DNA of 64,000 bases from Fragum whitleyi (lineage: Eukaryota; Mollusca; Bivalvia; Cardiida; Cardiidae): positions 59,582,187 through 59,646,186 of the forward strand of contig OX411555.1 of assembly GCA_948146395.1 (NCBI GenBank), written 5' to 3'. Position 1 is the stretch's first letter. Every line of letters starts with the position of its first letter. The notes under the pieces were generated by a model that was not told the DNA's origin, did no database searches, and was given only the letters and a program-made list of their open reading frames with translations. A program made the position numbers and the translations under genes. This document shows positions 33,101 to 43,371 of this stretch, piece by piece.

Positions 33101-33990
33101 TTACCTCCCTTAAATTCACCCAAAACTCGCTTCACACACTCATTCAATTTCATTCCAAAACCATTCACCTTGTCAATTTCACGATGTTGTTATCTGTACT
33201 TTTCATTCTGATTAAAATGAAGTCAATGGACTTGTACTGAAGCTGACATCAAACTTTTATTTTTATCTATGTATCGTCTTTCTGGATGTTATCTCACCAT
33301 TAGATTCTGTTATCCTTAATTTTGAGGTCGTTGAATGTGTTAAAATAAAGGAAAATAGAAACACAATGTCAAACTTTGTTTCAATTTTTTTTTTTTTTTT
33401 TTTTCATTTATCTATTTTGTAAATCGAAAGTGTTCTATCACGTCAATCAGAGTTTCTTAAACTAACGCTAAAACGTTTTTGAAATTTAGAAAAGAACTTT
33501 TTAAAACATGCTCAGATTTAAAGATGCTTCAGACAACAAAGTAAACGTACGTAACTCGGTAAGGAACCATTCTGTGTTGTGGGAAAGATGTCGGAAACGT
33601 GGTCTATTTCAAGAAAATATGTTCTTTTCTACAATGGTTCGATCTGAGACTTTTACTTACGTGTTTAAAGTCGTACAATATTGTGGTATCATATGGCACT
33701 GGTTTGGGTATTAGCGGACTCTGTTCAACTCCTTTAAGTTTAAAATACGCTTTTCTCTTAGCAAAGCTGTAGGCAGTCTCGACACTTCCATTGATGTATG
33801 AGAATGCCGTACCTCCATTATCGTCTATAAACACAGTCCCGAAATCAAGATACATCAAACCTTGCCATTCTGACGGAACACAACATATGATATCGTCTTG
33901 ATAGTTCTGTCTTAAAGAGGGTAAAACCAATCCAACAACAAAGAACGCATGGTACACAAACACGCAACAAAATAGACCTGCATTTATCAT
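30009..33990 (-). CDS. Ependymin-related secreted glycoprotein (four exons, complement join 30009-30169, 31039-31158, 32695-32773, 33661-33990)
   Basis: The spliced CDS is 690 nt, 229 aa. All junctions are GT-AG with matching phases (0, 1, 1). A signal peptide covers residues ~1-25. The ependymin fold follows: a Cys pair CCVPSEWQG (36-37), VFIDDNGGTAFSY, a central YDTTILYDF strand, then single cysteines in GDCQKDQ, KQCVPGNA, PRQCTPIE and the terminal SSIFDVPKQCV. The last is the family's closing motif. Three N-glycosylation sequons are visible (NGS, NMT, NSS). Ependymin-related proteins are secreted or lysosomal ligand-binding glycoproteins, expanded in molluscs and echinoderms (family knowledge); the specific role here is unknown. 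Introns carry MITEs. A second, nearly identical last exon lies at 62766-62926, so the gene is tandemly duplicated. Assigned from motifs and architecture, not from a search. Confidence 0.85.
30253..30375. repeat. Small palindromic MITE (TATGAAACTTAAAA type), intron 3
   Basis: A ~115-nt hairpin: GCATGAAACTTAAAACTAAA on the left and the complement of TTTTTAGTTTCATACCTTCA on the right, around GAATATTCGAAGCAG. Sister copies at 32158-32270 and 63010-63130. Confidence 0.65.
31039..31158 (-). CDS. Ependymin-related gene exon 3
   Basis: Acceptor TTGTATTTCAG, donor CATG|GTAAAT. Encodes NAMLVSSADLGAVDLPVST and YRYTTQSDIQWEVTATVVIH. Phase 1 at both ends. Confidence 0.83.
31440..32000. repeat. Dispersed repeats in ependymin intron 2
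   Basis: A hairpin AGAAATTGCTTGTTACAAGC and complement at 31441-31470 recurs at 1035-1065. The block 31850-31990 (ACAGCGTTTTGTTATCAAATT, TATTCCCGAGGTCTATTACG) recurs at 20150-20345. A T run is at 31717-31734. Non-coding. Confidence 0.5.
32158..32270. repeat. Small palindromic MITE (TATGAAACTTAAAA type), intron 2
   Basis: TTCATGGAGGTATGAAACTT faces ATTTTCATACCTCAATGAAA. Arms AACCTAATCACA and TGTGATTAGGTT pair perfectly. The best preserved of the three copies. Confidence 0.7.
32695..32773 (-). CDS. Ependymin-related gene exon 2
   Basis: Acceptor TTTTTGTAG precedes 32773 and donor CCAG|GTAAAT follows 32695. Encodes GLMYTVSAAGDCQKDQLDN and MTKQCVP, then one base of the next codon. Too short to show as an ORF. 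A MITE (copy H) starts only 33 nt upstream of the acceptor. Confidence 0.82.
32806..33198. repeat. ACATCGTG palindromic MITE, copy H, in ependymin intron 1
   Basis: ACAGTTACATCGTGAAATTG at the left and TCACGATGTTGTTATCTGTA at the right. Half of the central hairpin is deleted (only GGGAGAACAAAATTAGCGA then TTACCTCCC). Lies between exon 1 and exon 2. Confidence 0.78.
33661..33990 (-). CDS. Ependymin-related gene exon 1
   Basis: 110 codons from ATG 33990 (MINAGLFCCVFVYHAFFVVG) to CAC at the donor CAC|GTAAGT, phase 0. Contains the signal peptide and the first half of the fold. Confidence 0.85.
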
Positions 33991-34137
33991 TGTTTAAACC
34001 TGGTCATTGAATGGTCGAAACAAGTACCTAAAGATTTTAACACTATGTTTACAAATGTTATCAACAGTGATTGTTATCTTTTCTTTCCTTTGCTTTTATC
34101 GTCTTTCTTTTTCATTACAGGTAAGAATACAGTGAAA

Positions 34138-34416
34138 TCGACACTCACCCCGATTAAAACCGATTCTAAATCTCTCACTCAGCACTGCGTTCATTCATTC
34201 TAAACACTCACTCAAACCTTTCAAAACGCCCCAATATCACTTAACAACTACATGTACAATCAAATTGCTGGAAAAAATCCACAATTTCACGCACTTTCTT
34301 GAATTCGGAAGCATTTGATAAGTTCGTCTATTTGCATTTTATCAAAGCGAGGAAATTAATATCGCTAATTTTGTTCATTTCGAGACCTTTGTGTACACAT
34401 GACATAGAAAAAACGG
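34138..34416. repeat. ACATCGTG palindromic MITE, copy I, right half missing
   Basis: TACAGTGAAATCGACACTCA start, CATTCATTC and the central GGAAATTAATATCGCTAATT present, then the family sequence stops near 34378, just before the 9.56 kb tandem unit begins. Confidence 0.65.
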
Positions 34417-34559
34417 CAAACGGTGCATCCGTAAGCACAGAAATCTGCAGAACTTTCGTTCAATGACTTCTTCGCTCCCATTCATTCGGAACATCTTTCG
34501 GCCATTTCCGTAAACTGCAACAGACTTCGGATGTATATTAGGCGGATGGGTATGTAACA

Positions 34560-35830
34560 AAATTGTGCATTTTGTTAGGCGGATACTGTGTAAGAATCAA
34601 AGTGCTGTAAGCACTGTAATTGTGCGGTACTGAATGACTGAACCGCTTATTGTTGTTTCAAGAGTTTATGTATATTATATAGTTTTGAAAAAAAAATACA
34701 TAAAAAAATCCAAACCCAGTTAGGCTAATATTGAAGATATAGTCAAACCATACATGCCACTCTTAAAGATACCTAAAAAATGTGGGAAACGTTCAGTAAA
34801 CAAAGATTTTATCAAGGATGTCGTCAAAAAAATTAAACATCTAACTGCCAAATATTAGCATTGTAATTTGCTTCTTTAATAGTTTTAGGTTTGAATATGC
34901 ACAGGCGAATACATTTCCATTCTTTTGATGCTGAATTTTAAAAATAAAAAGTGTTCAGACAGCTGAAAAACCTACTTGTAAAATATGAAAGGCTTTGGAC
35001 AATTTTGACAATGATATCTCGTGCAACATCTTGAAAAGTTGTAGTTACAAGTTTTCAGAAATGTACATGTAGATAAATCACAGGCAGACAGAGACTAATG
35101 CACCAAGATAAAGCTTGAGACAGAGGAGTGACACAATGCACATACTTACACTTTGTTAATAGTGAAGAGGTTAATAGGTGAATTATAAGGGGTATTCCAG
35201 TAGGGGGTATTAGGTAATTCATCCCACAATCCATCTCTGTAGCTTTTTCCCTCATAGGTACGAAAGGCAAATTTACAACTGTGTTTTAGTAAACTAGAGT
35301 TAATATTTTGTTATTAAGCTAAATTCATAAACTGTTAAACCCTTCATGGAATGAACTGTAAATAGAACTTGAATTAATAATCTTAGAAAATCAGAAGCTC
35401 AATTTATGCCAGTTATTTTCGAAACAAACTGTTTACAAAATGGATAGGAGTTTGAAAAAGGGTAGGTTTTGCAAATTTTCATTAGACACAGTCCGGGCAG
35501 AACCACACTAATTGTGCTTACGCACAATTAAAAACTAGCGCGGAAACAACATTCGCTGTATTACGATTTATATTTTTACAGTAAATAACGACTGCAAATC
35601 TTAATTTTAGAGAATGATTCGTCGTGACGAACCAATCTCAAAAATTCAGATTTATCAGCCATCATTTAAGAATCTAAAGATTTGTATATAACGATACGAT
35701 GATTTCACGTCATTGACTTAATCGAGTAGCGTTGGCGACGTCGAATGTTGTAACTTAAAGTTTCGAGTGATTACGCAATTTTAACTGACGTCATAGAGCT
35801 TTTCCAAGGTTTTCCCGTAATTTTTAAAAA
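34560..35830. other. Non-coding part of tandem unit 1
   Basis: AT-rich. The short open frames (for example 35055-35270 on the - strand) show no domain. Nothing supported. The same applies to 44120-45390 in unit 2. Confidence 0.4.
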
Positions 35831-35879
35831 TGGTCCGTCTATGTCTACCCGAGGTTGATCGTGAGATTGTCAGAGTGAT

Positions 35880-36215
35880 GTTCCGAATGCGCTCCCATCT
35901 TGACTTGCAACCGACTATTTCTCACATTCCTTCGCATCAGTTAGTTAGACTACAAAGGATTCAAAATCGGACAGCTAAAATAGTTACAAAACTCTATATA
36001 TGAACAATCTAATTATAGCATTTTGTCATCACTTCACTGGCAGCCTGTACGAGCAAGAATTATTTTCAAGATGCGTGTTGTCATCTTCCGGCTGTGCATG
36101 GGACAGCGCCAGTTTACTTAAGGAACTTATTCAGTCCAGCACATGTTGTTTGAGATCAGCTAGTGATACATGTATCAACTTAATAGTTCCAGGGTTTATG
36201 ATAGATCTCTTGTGG
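35880..36215 (+). pseudogene. LINE RT C-terminal relic (unit 1)
   Basis: Frames around 35920-36215 read IPSHQLVRLQRIQNRTAKIV, then SLHWQPVRARIIFKM, then HGTAPVYLRNLF, shifting between frames. This is the post-RT LHWLPV..RIxFK..hGxAPxYL signature of CR1-like LINEs. No catalytic domain remains. Confidence 0.7.
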
Positions 36216-36507
36216 TACAGTTAGCAAAATCGTAAAATTTACAAAATGAAAGATTTTGGAAAGATATTTTGAATAAAATTGAATGAGTGCGCTGCTCGGG
36301 TTTTGATTGAAACTATAGGAGGTAATCCAAAATCGTTTATTTTGTTCAGGACGAACGAAATTAGCGATAGTTATTACCTCCCTTGAAAAAAATAAGCATA
36401 CAAGTTCTATTTATGGCTTCCTATCTCTTCAAGAACCAATCAGACGCTTCCAATTTCGATTAAGTCATGGAAATCGCGCTTTTTCTCTAACTATATTTCG
36501 AGAGCTG
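36216..36507. repeat. ACATCGTG palindromic MITE, copy J (truncated, unit 1)
   Basis: TACAGTTAGCAAAATCGTAA start and a clear centre GGAGGTAATCCAAAATCG against CGATAGTTATTACCTCCC. The family sequence breaks off where the TIR of the DNA transposon starts. Confidence 0.7.
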
Positions 36508-39500
36508 AACGCAACATAGGGCTAACTTCATTTTTCAAAATTTTACAAGAGACAATAAAAAATTTCTCATTTGTGCAAACTTTTTTTATAATTATGATTA
36601 TTTTTGCAGTCTTTATCCAAAAATAATATTCTTTTTGTTATTAATGTTGTATTTCATTGAAATGAAAATTTTAAAAAAGATATTAGAACTTTTATGAGAT
36701 AGATCTGTCTGGCAGTTAAAAACTTCAATTTTTAATAAAATTATTATTGCAAAACAGATCTAACTTCAGTTAGACCTATATTGCATTGACAAAATATCAA
36801 TCATGCAACATTTTTTCAGTGCAATATAGGTCTATCTTCAAAACCAAAAATTTCAACTATACAGTTTGGTGACAAAAAGTTAAACTATTTTGTCACAGTC
36901 TATTTTTTCTATATTATTTCACATTTACTTGTGCAATTACGATGAATAATCGTCTGAAACTTGGTTTAGACTTTAAACTGCTTTCAATTCTTTATTTCTC
37001 TTTTTACTCACAGACATACTTTGCTTTCAAGTCCATGATATATATCCCAAAACCTTTAAAGCTCAAAGAATTATTTTGGGGTACATATGCAAGAAAGATG
37101 GATGCATGATAGTGGATAAAAAATCGAAGTTGAATATTCTAAGACACTGAGTTCTAGTAAAATATGTTGAGAAAATTCGAGATTTCAATGTTTTTGAACA
37201 ATGACAAGGTTAAGGTTAAATTAATATCGCTTGTTTCTCTGAAACAAGATTACTTATGAACCTATAAATTAACAACAACCAAGAATTCATAGCATAACAA
37301 ATTGAAATTTATTAAACAAAATAATTTTTTAATTGTATAATTGTATTATTTAATAATATATACTTGTATAATTTTTGATAAATTACATGAGGTATGTTTA
37401 AAGTAAGGTAGTCTGACCCTTATGAAAACTGATGTAATTGAATGAATGTCAGAAAGCTTTTGAAGACATCCATTATAGTTCAGCTTAACCAAATCTTTCT
37501 GGTGTACATGTCTCTGTTGTAGCACTTATGAAATGCTGAAAGTGCCTATAAAGTGTACAGACAATTACACCATATCAGCACTGAAGTGACATAATCAATG
37601 ACAAAATTACTATGTCATTTTTTTGCTAACAATTTAAAAGAAAAAAGACAAAACCAGAAAAATATTAGTCACCCCGATTTCAACATTTTTCATTAGAGTA
37701 GGACTACCTTCAAGTCTAATTACATATTACATACATCTTATTTTGGTCAAAAAGTTGATAATCTCCAATTATAACATAACACAAAATGGACGGATCAAGT
37801 GTTGACAAACTTTGTTGAATTGAAAGGCAAAGTTAGTTAGTTAGTTATTTGTCTGCCTTCAACAGTCACAATAACAAGTATAAGGAACACTGGTAAATGA
37901 AACTGTGGATAAGAACTCTCAAATACTTCTTCATACAGATTTCAACCATTGTCATGCTGAATAAAAGTGATGGCTAGATTGCATTATAATCAAAGAGCTA
38001 AAAGCTCTGAATGCCCTATATTTTTGAGTCAGTATTTCTTTTGAAAAAAAAATCAATCTATTTCTGGCTTAAAAAGGAAAACTGGTGGTATGGCCTAAGA
38101 TCAGATTGCACAAATGTGCAGGCTGATCTTTGTCTATACCTCTCCCCAAAGTAGGAATATTCCGGTTTCAACATGACAAGGATTAATATTTTAATTAGCA
38201 GTCCTATGCTATATTATTTAAAATAACTTATGAGAGTGGTATAATGAAATCTCTCACACCACTAATTATCAAATAACAGTCTTGATGTAGAAATTAAATT
38301 TGAAATAAACTGTTGCGAACAGGGCTTCCCTATTCATTTGAATTTATTCCTCAAATTTATTAGATCTATCATTCCAATCATTAAAAACTATAATCCTTAC
38401 CCCAAAACCTCCAATTGAGTAAGATAAGCCAATTACTAGGAAAATTGAGCTAATAAAAATGTATTGTATTTACTTTTCTAAACTTAACATGCATAACTGT
38501 TTAAAGCTTTGGCTGGGCAATCCCTACCTAAAGCTGTTTGATTTTATGCTATTTGATTAACATGTTTATTGAAATTAATTATAGTAAAAACTTTTCAGAT
38601 TGGTAAACGGCAATCCATCACACCAATGCAGCTAATCCTTTGAATTTACTAATTTACTGTGTTGACATTAGGTGTGAAACTTAAGTTTGTGAACAGGGCT
38701 TTCCTATTCACCTTATTTATTCATTATACAATTGGATTCAACAATAAGAAGGAAAGGAAGGAAGGCATCAGAATTCATTCTCAATGTTCATTATTTAAAG
38801 TCCCATAAAAACTATTTAATGAATTAAGCTTCAAACAAGATTACCACATACAGATGCAATGTTCCACAGCCAGTTTAAAGAGGGGGTGGGTGTACGTGTG
38901 TGTGTGTGTGGGGGGGGGGGTCATGGATGATAAAAAAGGGCCATTATTCTTACAAAAATGCCTTTTGAGTGATCAAAATTTAAAAGCTAAAAAATGGCCA
39001 TGGTCAAAGTTTGTCATATTGCATCAAGTACTCATGTCTTTAGTTACTTGCATACAAAAGTGTTTTTTTTTCCCTTTTATTTCATTCATATAACTATAGT
39101 TAATTCAATTTTTAATATGGAATGCCAAGGGAATTAGTTATAAAATAAATGAATTCTCTTTTTTATGACAATGCTGTTAATTCATTCATCTTTTGGTTGG
39201 GACAACCTCCTTGCCTACTAACTTATAAATGAACCTTAGTAGAAATAAACCTCTTTCTCAGAAATCAAGGCATGGCTTTTGAAGAATTGATAGTTTATAT
39301 CAATATTCATAATCTGTACTGAAACAGTGGAGTCCTGTTAATTGCAATTCCAATTTATAAACTCCTTTGTTCCTTTAAACCAAAGTTACCATTTATAGGA
39401 GCTTTTTATTCTAATAATGTTGGCCTAAGAATGTAAAACCTTTCTCATGTTCAACTTAGAGTTTCAACTTTAGATTAAAACTTTTATTCTGTTATAATAA

Positions 39501-39769
39501 TATCAATATGATTTTTAATCTTCATATATTTATTCAAATCCAAGTTTTAGAAAATTAACAGTTGAGAATGAGAGAAGTTTTATAATCTTGCACGCCTGAT
39601 ACTATTTTGTGCACATAATCAGTTACAGTTAAGAATCAAGTTACTATAATCCGGATTGCAATTAAGAGGCTGCCACTGTATATCAATAATGATGAGCATG
39701 AAAATCTCTATGTTAAAAGGTAATCACATGACTAGATTGCTTATCAACGAAAAAAACTGTTATAATATA

Positions 39770-40909
39770 CTATTCATGGGGTAACAAAATATAGAAGGCA
39801 TGGTGCAATCTGGGAATTATATTTTTCTGACAAAAACTTAAAAGGTCAGCATACTTTTCTCTTGATATAGGAATCATATCATTTCTTAATTGTTCAAGAC
39901 TGATTTGATTGAAGTTAAATGCTTTATTTCTTGACCTTTTCATCAGGTCAACTTTCTTAAATGGACCCTCATGATCAGTTGTGTATTCAAAAATATTACT
40001 GTGACTGGAAGAAAAGTTTATGCTTCTAATTTTTGCCCAGTACACTCGGTCATTTTCAGAATTGAACTCAAAGTTCCTAAGATTCTCAGACAATTGCTTA
40101 AAGTCAAATAAATCTGCCATAGTCATTTCCTTAACTTTATATGGGTTTCTATGCCTAGCAGTTCTCACAGCTGCCGCCCATTGGGCAGTGGTGAAGATCT
40201 TAATGTTTCTGCTAACGCTTTCAATCGATGCATGAATTGAATCAATTTCATTAAAAGTATGACCCTTTTCTAGGTATCTATGGGTTATACCTATGAGGTC
40301 ATATTTATTGATACAATACCACATCATTGTAACATACTGTCTGTTTTTATTTTGACCTTGGCAGTTATCACTATAAAAGATGAATTGCCTTATCCCTTCC
40401 CTCCTTTTCTGTTCTATAAATGAAAATAAGCAAGAAGCAACTTCTGACCCTCCTCTCTTTGCAATAGTCTCATTCCAAATGTAGCAAACAACATCCTTTT
40501 TACCTAATTCGTATATAGTAAAATTATATGTGCTGAGACGGCGCTTATAATATAAGGAGGACTTAAAGCTATGTGGTGTTAGCAAAATTTGCTCCATATC
40601 AAAGCAGGCCACACAGATATTTGGATTTAGAATAGAAGATTCTTTGTCACTAAGCTTTAATCTATTTACAACATTCTTATTTCTAATATGATCTTGATAT
40701 TCTTTTTCAATAGATTCATTCTGAATGCAGCTATTTTTGTAGGAGACACAGAGATCACACTGATCCTTCAAATGTCTATGGAAGGCTAAGTTATAATCAT
40801 TGTTAAACACCCTTCTGTAAATATGGATTTCAACAGGGGTTACTGAATTAGATGCACAATTTTCTCTGTACAGATTGTACATTTTTTGAAGACTTAAGTT
40901 ACTTGGCAA
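39770..40909 (-). CDS. DDE-like transposase C-terminal domain (unit 1)
   Basis: A 379-aa open frame, probably the catalytic half of the transposase. Candidate acidic triad: D104 in ACFDMEQIL, D181 in FIFYSDNCQGQNKNR, and E221 or D223 in GHTFNEIDSIHASIE. A CDLC Cys pair lies at 51-54. The SDNCxGQNKN and GHTxNExDS signatures match a large uncharacterised invertebrate family that I associate with the label DUF7869. A cut-and-paste nuclease is inferred from the triad, the TIRs and copy structure. The real protein starts further upstream: the frame is open before the ATG (ESFKPVDSHYCRKDSKKQYL), joining 40894-41292 after a one-base loss near 40995. Confidence 0.65.
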   Translation of the reverse strand: MPSNLSLQKMYNLYRENCASNSVTPVEIHIYRRVFNNDYNLAFHRHLKDQCDLCVSYKNSCIQNESIEKEYQDHIRNKNVVNRLKLSDKESSILNPNICVACFDMEQILLTPHSFKSSLYYKRRLSTYNFTIYELGKKDVVCYIWNETIAKRGGSEVASCLFSFIEQKRREGIRQFIFYSDNCQGQNKNRQYVTMMWYCINKYDLIGITHRYLEKGHTFNEIDSIHASIESVSRNIKIFTTAQWAAAVRTARHRNPYKVKEMTMADLFDFKQLSENLRNFEFNSENDRVYWAKIRSINFSSSHSNIFEYTTDHEGPFKKVDLMKRSRNKAFNFNQISLEQLRNDMIPISREKYADLLSFCQKNIIPRLHHAFYILLPHE

Positions 40910-41292
40910 ATATTGTTTTTTACTGTCTTTCCTGCAATAATGACTGTCAACCGGTTTGAATGATTCAATGTGATCCCTAATTTGGTCAAGCTTTTAAGTA
41001 CTGGTTTTGTTAAATCTAGATTATGTTTACCTCTTTTAGCTTCTTTGCACATACCTTTCAAAGACTGTTTTTGATGTACAGTTGCCACAAATCTAGGAGT
41101 AATATCTAATGTTTGTAAAAAGAATGTTTTGCAGACTTTTTGAACTACATAAGAACCATCAATCTTTTTTGGCAGTGTCCATTTGATAGAAATCTGCCTC
41201 CTAGAATTGCTACTTGCATTAGTCTTTGTAACTTTAATTTTTTGCAAAGCATACTTTGAAACAAAATTTCTCTGTTTTGTTAGATCACCCAT
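40894..41292 (-). pseudogene. Middle segment of the transposase, separated by frameshifts (unit 1)
   Basis: Useful part reads MGDLTKQRNFVSKYAL, QISIKWTLPKKIDGSYVVQK, KTFFLQTLDITPRFVATVHQ, ending near KPVLKSL before it drifts out of frame. The family normally has ERxxLFxxFWxMGD..KQ here. The FWQ bases lie in this frame, but ERQNLF sits in the next frame, so a T was lost from the TTTTT near 41306. Joins 39770-40909 at an AAAA run near 40995. Confidence 0.6.
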
Positions 41293-42395
41293 TTGCCAAA
41301 AACAATGAAAAGGTTTTGCCTTTCACTCTCACCAAATTGATCGTGACATTTATATCTACATGCACTTCCACAACCCTTCTTTAGAGCCCTAGCTGACCTC
41401 ACTTTACCCACCCTTGATGTATAGCTTTTCCCTTCATTTCTCCTTTGTTTATTAATATATCTTTTCCACTGTGAAGGATGACTTACCCTTTTTCTTCCCC
41501 TTCCCCTCTTAATCCCATTTTCACCACTAGAGATTTCTTCATTACCAACATAATTAGGGTTATCATTACAAGTATGACTATCATTACAACCAGGAGAATA
41601 GATACTAGTTTCACCAGTATCATTCTCCTTGTTGTAACAACCATCAGGCTGTTGAAAATCATTTTCAGAACTATTATCTTTGTCACTTTCAGAATTTTTA
41701 CTCTTTTGGCCTTGTTCAGTGGTCATATTACTACCTAGATTTTGATCATTCAAAGGCATGTATTTCCTCTTGAGTTGAATTAAAGAAATGCTATCCTCTT
41801 CATCAGTGTTATCAGAATCTACTAATTCAAAGGCATTAGCATCAATTGAATCTAGGAATATTGTAGACTCATTGAGGCCATTTATTGTCTCGCTTATAAG
41901 AGAGTTAGCTTCTGATGAACAACTCAATTGAGATTCAGAAATGTCAGACACATCAGAATCAGAATTAAGAGACTTATGTGCTAGAAAGAGTCTACAACTA
42001 ACCTCCCCATCACTGACAGATGAAAAACCTGAAAATTCTGAAACTGAATCATCGTCTTTCTCCTTTGAAGACATTTTAACTTGAATAATTTCAACTTTTG
42101 CATCTAATCTGCCATTTAACAAAGAAGATGCCAAGTGTGTAATGAAATTACAAAGATCAGAAATAGAAGAATGAATGGTCATTGTTGCAAGTCCATCTGC
42201 TATAACATTGCCTGTTGCTGATCTAGAATGTGGGTCAAAAAAGTAGAAGATCTGGTTAGTTCTTAAAATAGCACTAGTGTATGCAGGTTCTTTATTTCCA
42301 ATGGTAATCAAAAAACATTCTTGATCTTCGGATTGAAACTGACAGAGTTCGTGTAAAGCATCTGATAATGTATAAATGGCTTCTCTGTAAACCCC
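41280..42395 (-). pseudogene. Peptidase C-terminal part, acidic linker and basic/Cys region (unit 1)
   Basis: Open frame upstream to ~42395 (GVYREAIYTLSDALHELCQF). Then LITIGNKEPAYTSAIL and YFFDPHSRSATGNVI, where FDPHSR provides a D-x-H pair as in herpesvirus-tegument-type (C76-like) cysteine peptidases also seen in transposons. About 170 Ser/Asp/Asn/Glu-rich residues follow, then a basic KRGRGRKR tract and CGSACRYKC, likely DNA-binding. The frame ends out of phase at 41280. Confidence 0.55.
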
Positions 42396-42790
42396 CTATC
42401 AAATGTGCCATACAAAGGAAGGCCTTTAGTGACACTTGAATCACAAATGCAATCTGGAATCTCATCAAATGATATGTAAGGTTTCCGTTTTTGATGTTAT
42501 GTTATCTTCATGTAAAGATCATCACCGGATTTCAAGATACAGTTCATGTTCATTTTATCCCAGAAAGCTGGGGGGTTTTGAAAGCTTTCCCATATTGACA
42601 TTAATGAGTTGGCTACACATTGGCGACCACTCCCTTTAAATGATTTGTGTCCTTGATGATAGCTGGCCTGAAGCATTTTTATGCTGGACTCTGAAAATTT
42701 AAGAAAAATTTGATCTAAGACATTATCAAAGAATATTTTCCTTTGAGCAAAGACAACTGAAGTATAATTAGTACTGACGGATTGGAACAA
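42396..42790 (-). pseudogene. Cysteine peptidase-like N-terminal part (unit 1)
   Basis: Reads ASYHQGHKSFKGSGRQCVAN, ILKSGDDLYMKIT, then a TAA at 42497-42499, then in the same frame KRKPYISFDEIPDCICD and GLPLYGTFDRG, until a G-run frameshift near 42397. The G-x-QC-x-AN block supplies the candidate catalytic Cys, paired with the Asp/His downstream. Such domains usually cleave ubiquitin-like substrates or polyproteins (family knowledge). Confidence 0.55.
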
Positions 42791-43329
42791 ACCTAGCTAA
42801 TACACTTAGAATTTAAACATGGTCTGTATGACCACATAAGCCAAATTTATAGCTATTGACTTGAAAAATTTTCTTAAAAAGAGAACCACAATTAATGTAT
42901 GCCATCACTTAGCATTCAGTGCTTGATAAGGTTAGATATAAATAATAAAATACTATATAAACTTGAATTGTTGATTGGTTTAGACATAATTTTGTGCAAT
43001 GATTGTAATTATGTTAATCAAGCAAACAGGGTTTTCTGTAAATGGAAGGTTTGTGCCTTACTTTTCAGGCACTATTTAAATATATCATTGATTCTTGCCT
43101 TTGATTTGTGAATAAGATTAAATCTTCAGAATTTCTTTAAGAGTTTTGCCTTTCCATAACTACTCTGTCTGAGGTCATCAAGTATACTGTTTGCATCAAC
43201 ATTATGACATCAAAATAACTGAGATAACACAAAAATATTAAAATATTGATTTTTTCAACAAAGTTAACATAGCAATATAGAGATAACTATAGTTATATCA
43301 ATCTTATATAATGTAGTACAGTTTAAATA

Positions 43330-43371
43330 AACGCAACATAGGGCTAACTTGAGATAGTCCTATGTTGCGTT
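43330..43371. repeat. Terminal hairpin at the right TIR (unit 1)
   Basis: AACGCAACATAGGGCTAA followed after ~8 nt by its near-complement TAGTCCTATGTTGCGTT, so the right end carries the TIR twice, in both orientations. Same at 52888-52929. Confidence 0.7.

Larger units (their letters stand above)
36508..43371 (-). mobile_element. ~6.9 kb TIR DNA transposon with peptidase-like and DDE-like domains (unit 1)
   Basis: Left end AACGCAACATAGGGCTAACT, right end (reverse complement) AACGCAACATAGGACTATCT. Subterminal copies of the 20-mer lie at 36821-36840 (+), 36765-36784 (inverted) and weakly at ~37696-37713. Coding sequence on the - strand (42790 to 39770) is damaged. 36850-39760 is a long AT-rich non-coding stretch with a GT/G tract at 38897-38920. 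No clear target-site duplication was seen. The family is not one I can name. Confidence 0.7.

Noticed and set aside
41478..41738. 86-aa plus-strand frame and its copy at 51036-51296
   Set aside because: Antisense shadow of the acidic linker (codons for Ser/Asn/Asp read backward as Ile/Thr/Phe).
36508..43371. Polinton or herpesvirus-derived insertion because of the C76-like peptidase
   Set aside because: No capsid, polymerase B or integrase frames; the only other domain is DDE transposase-like with short TIRs, fitting a DNA transposon.
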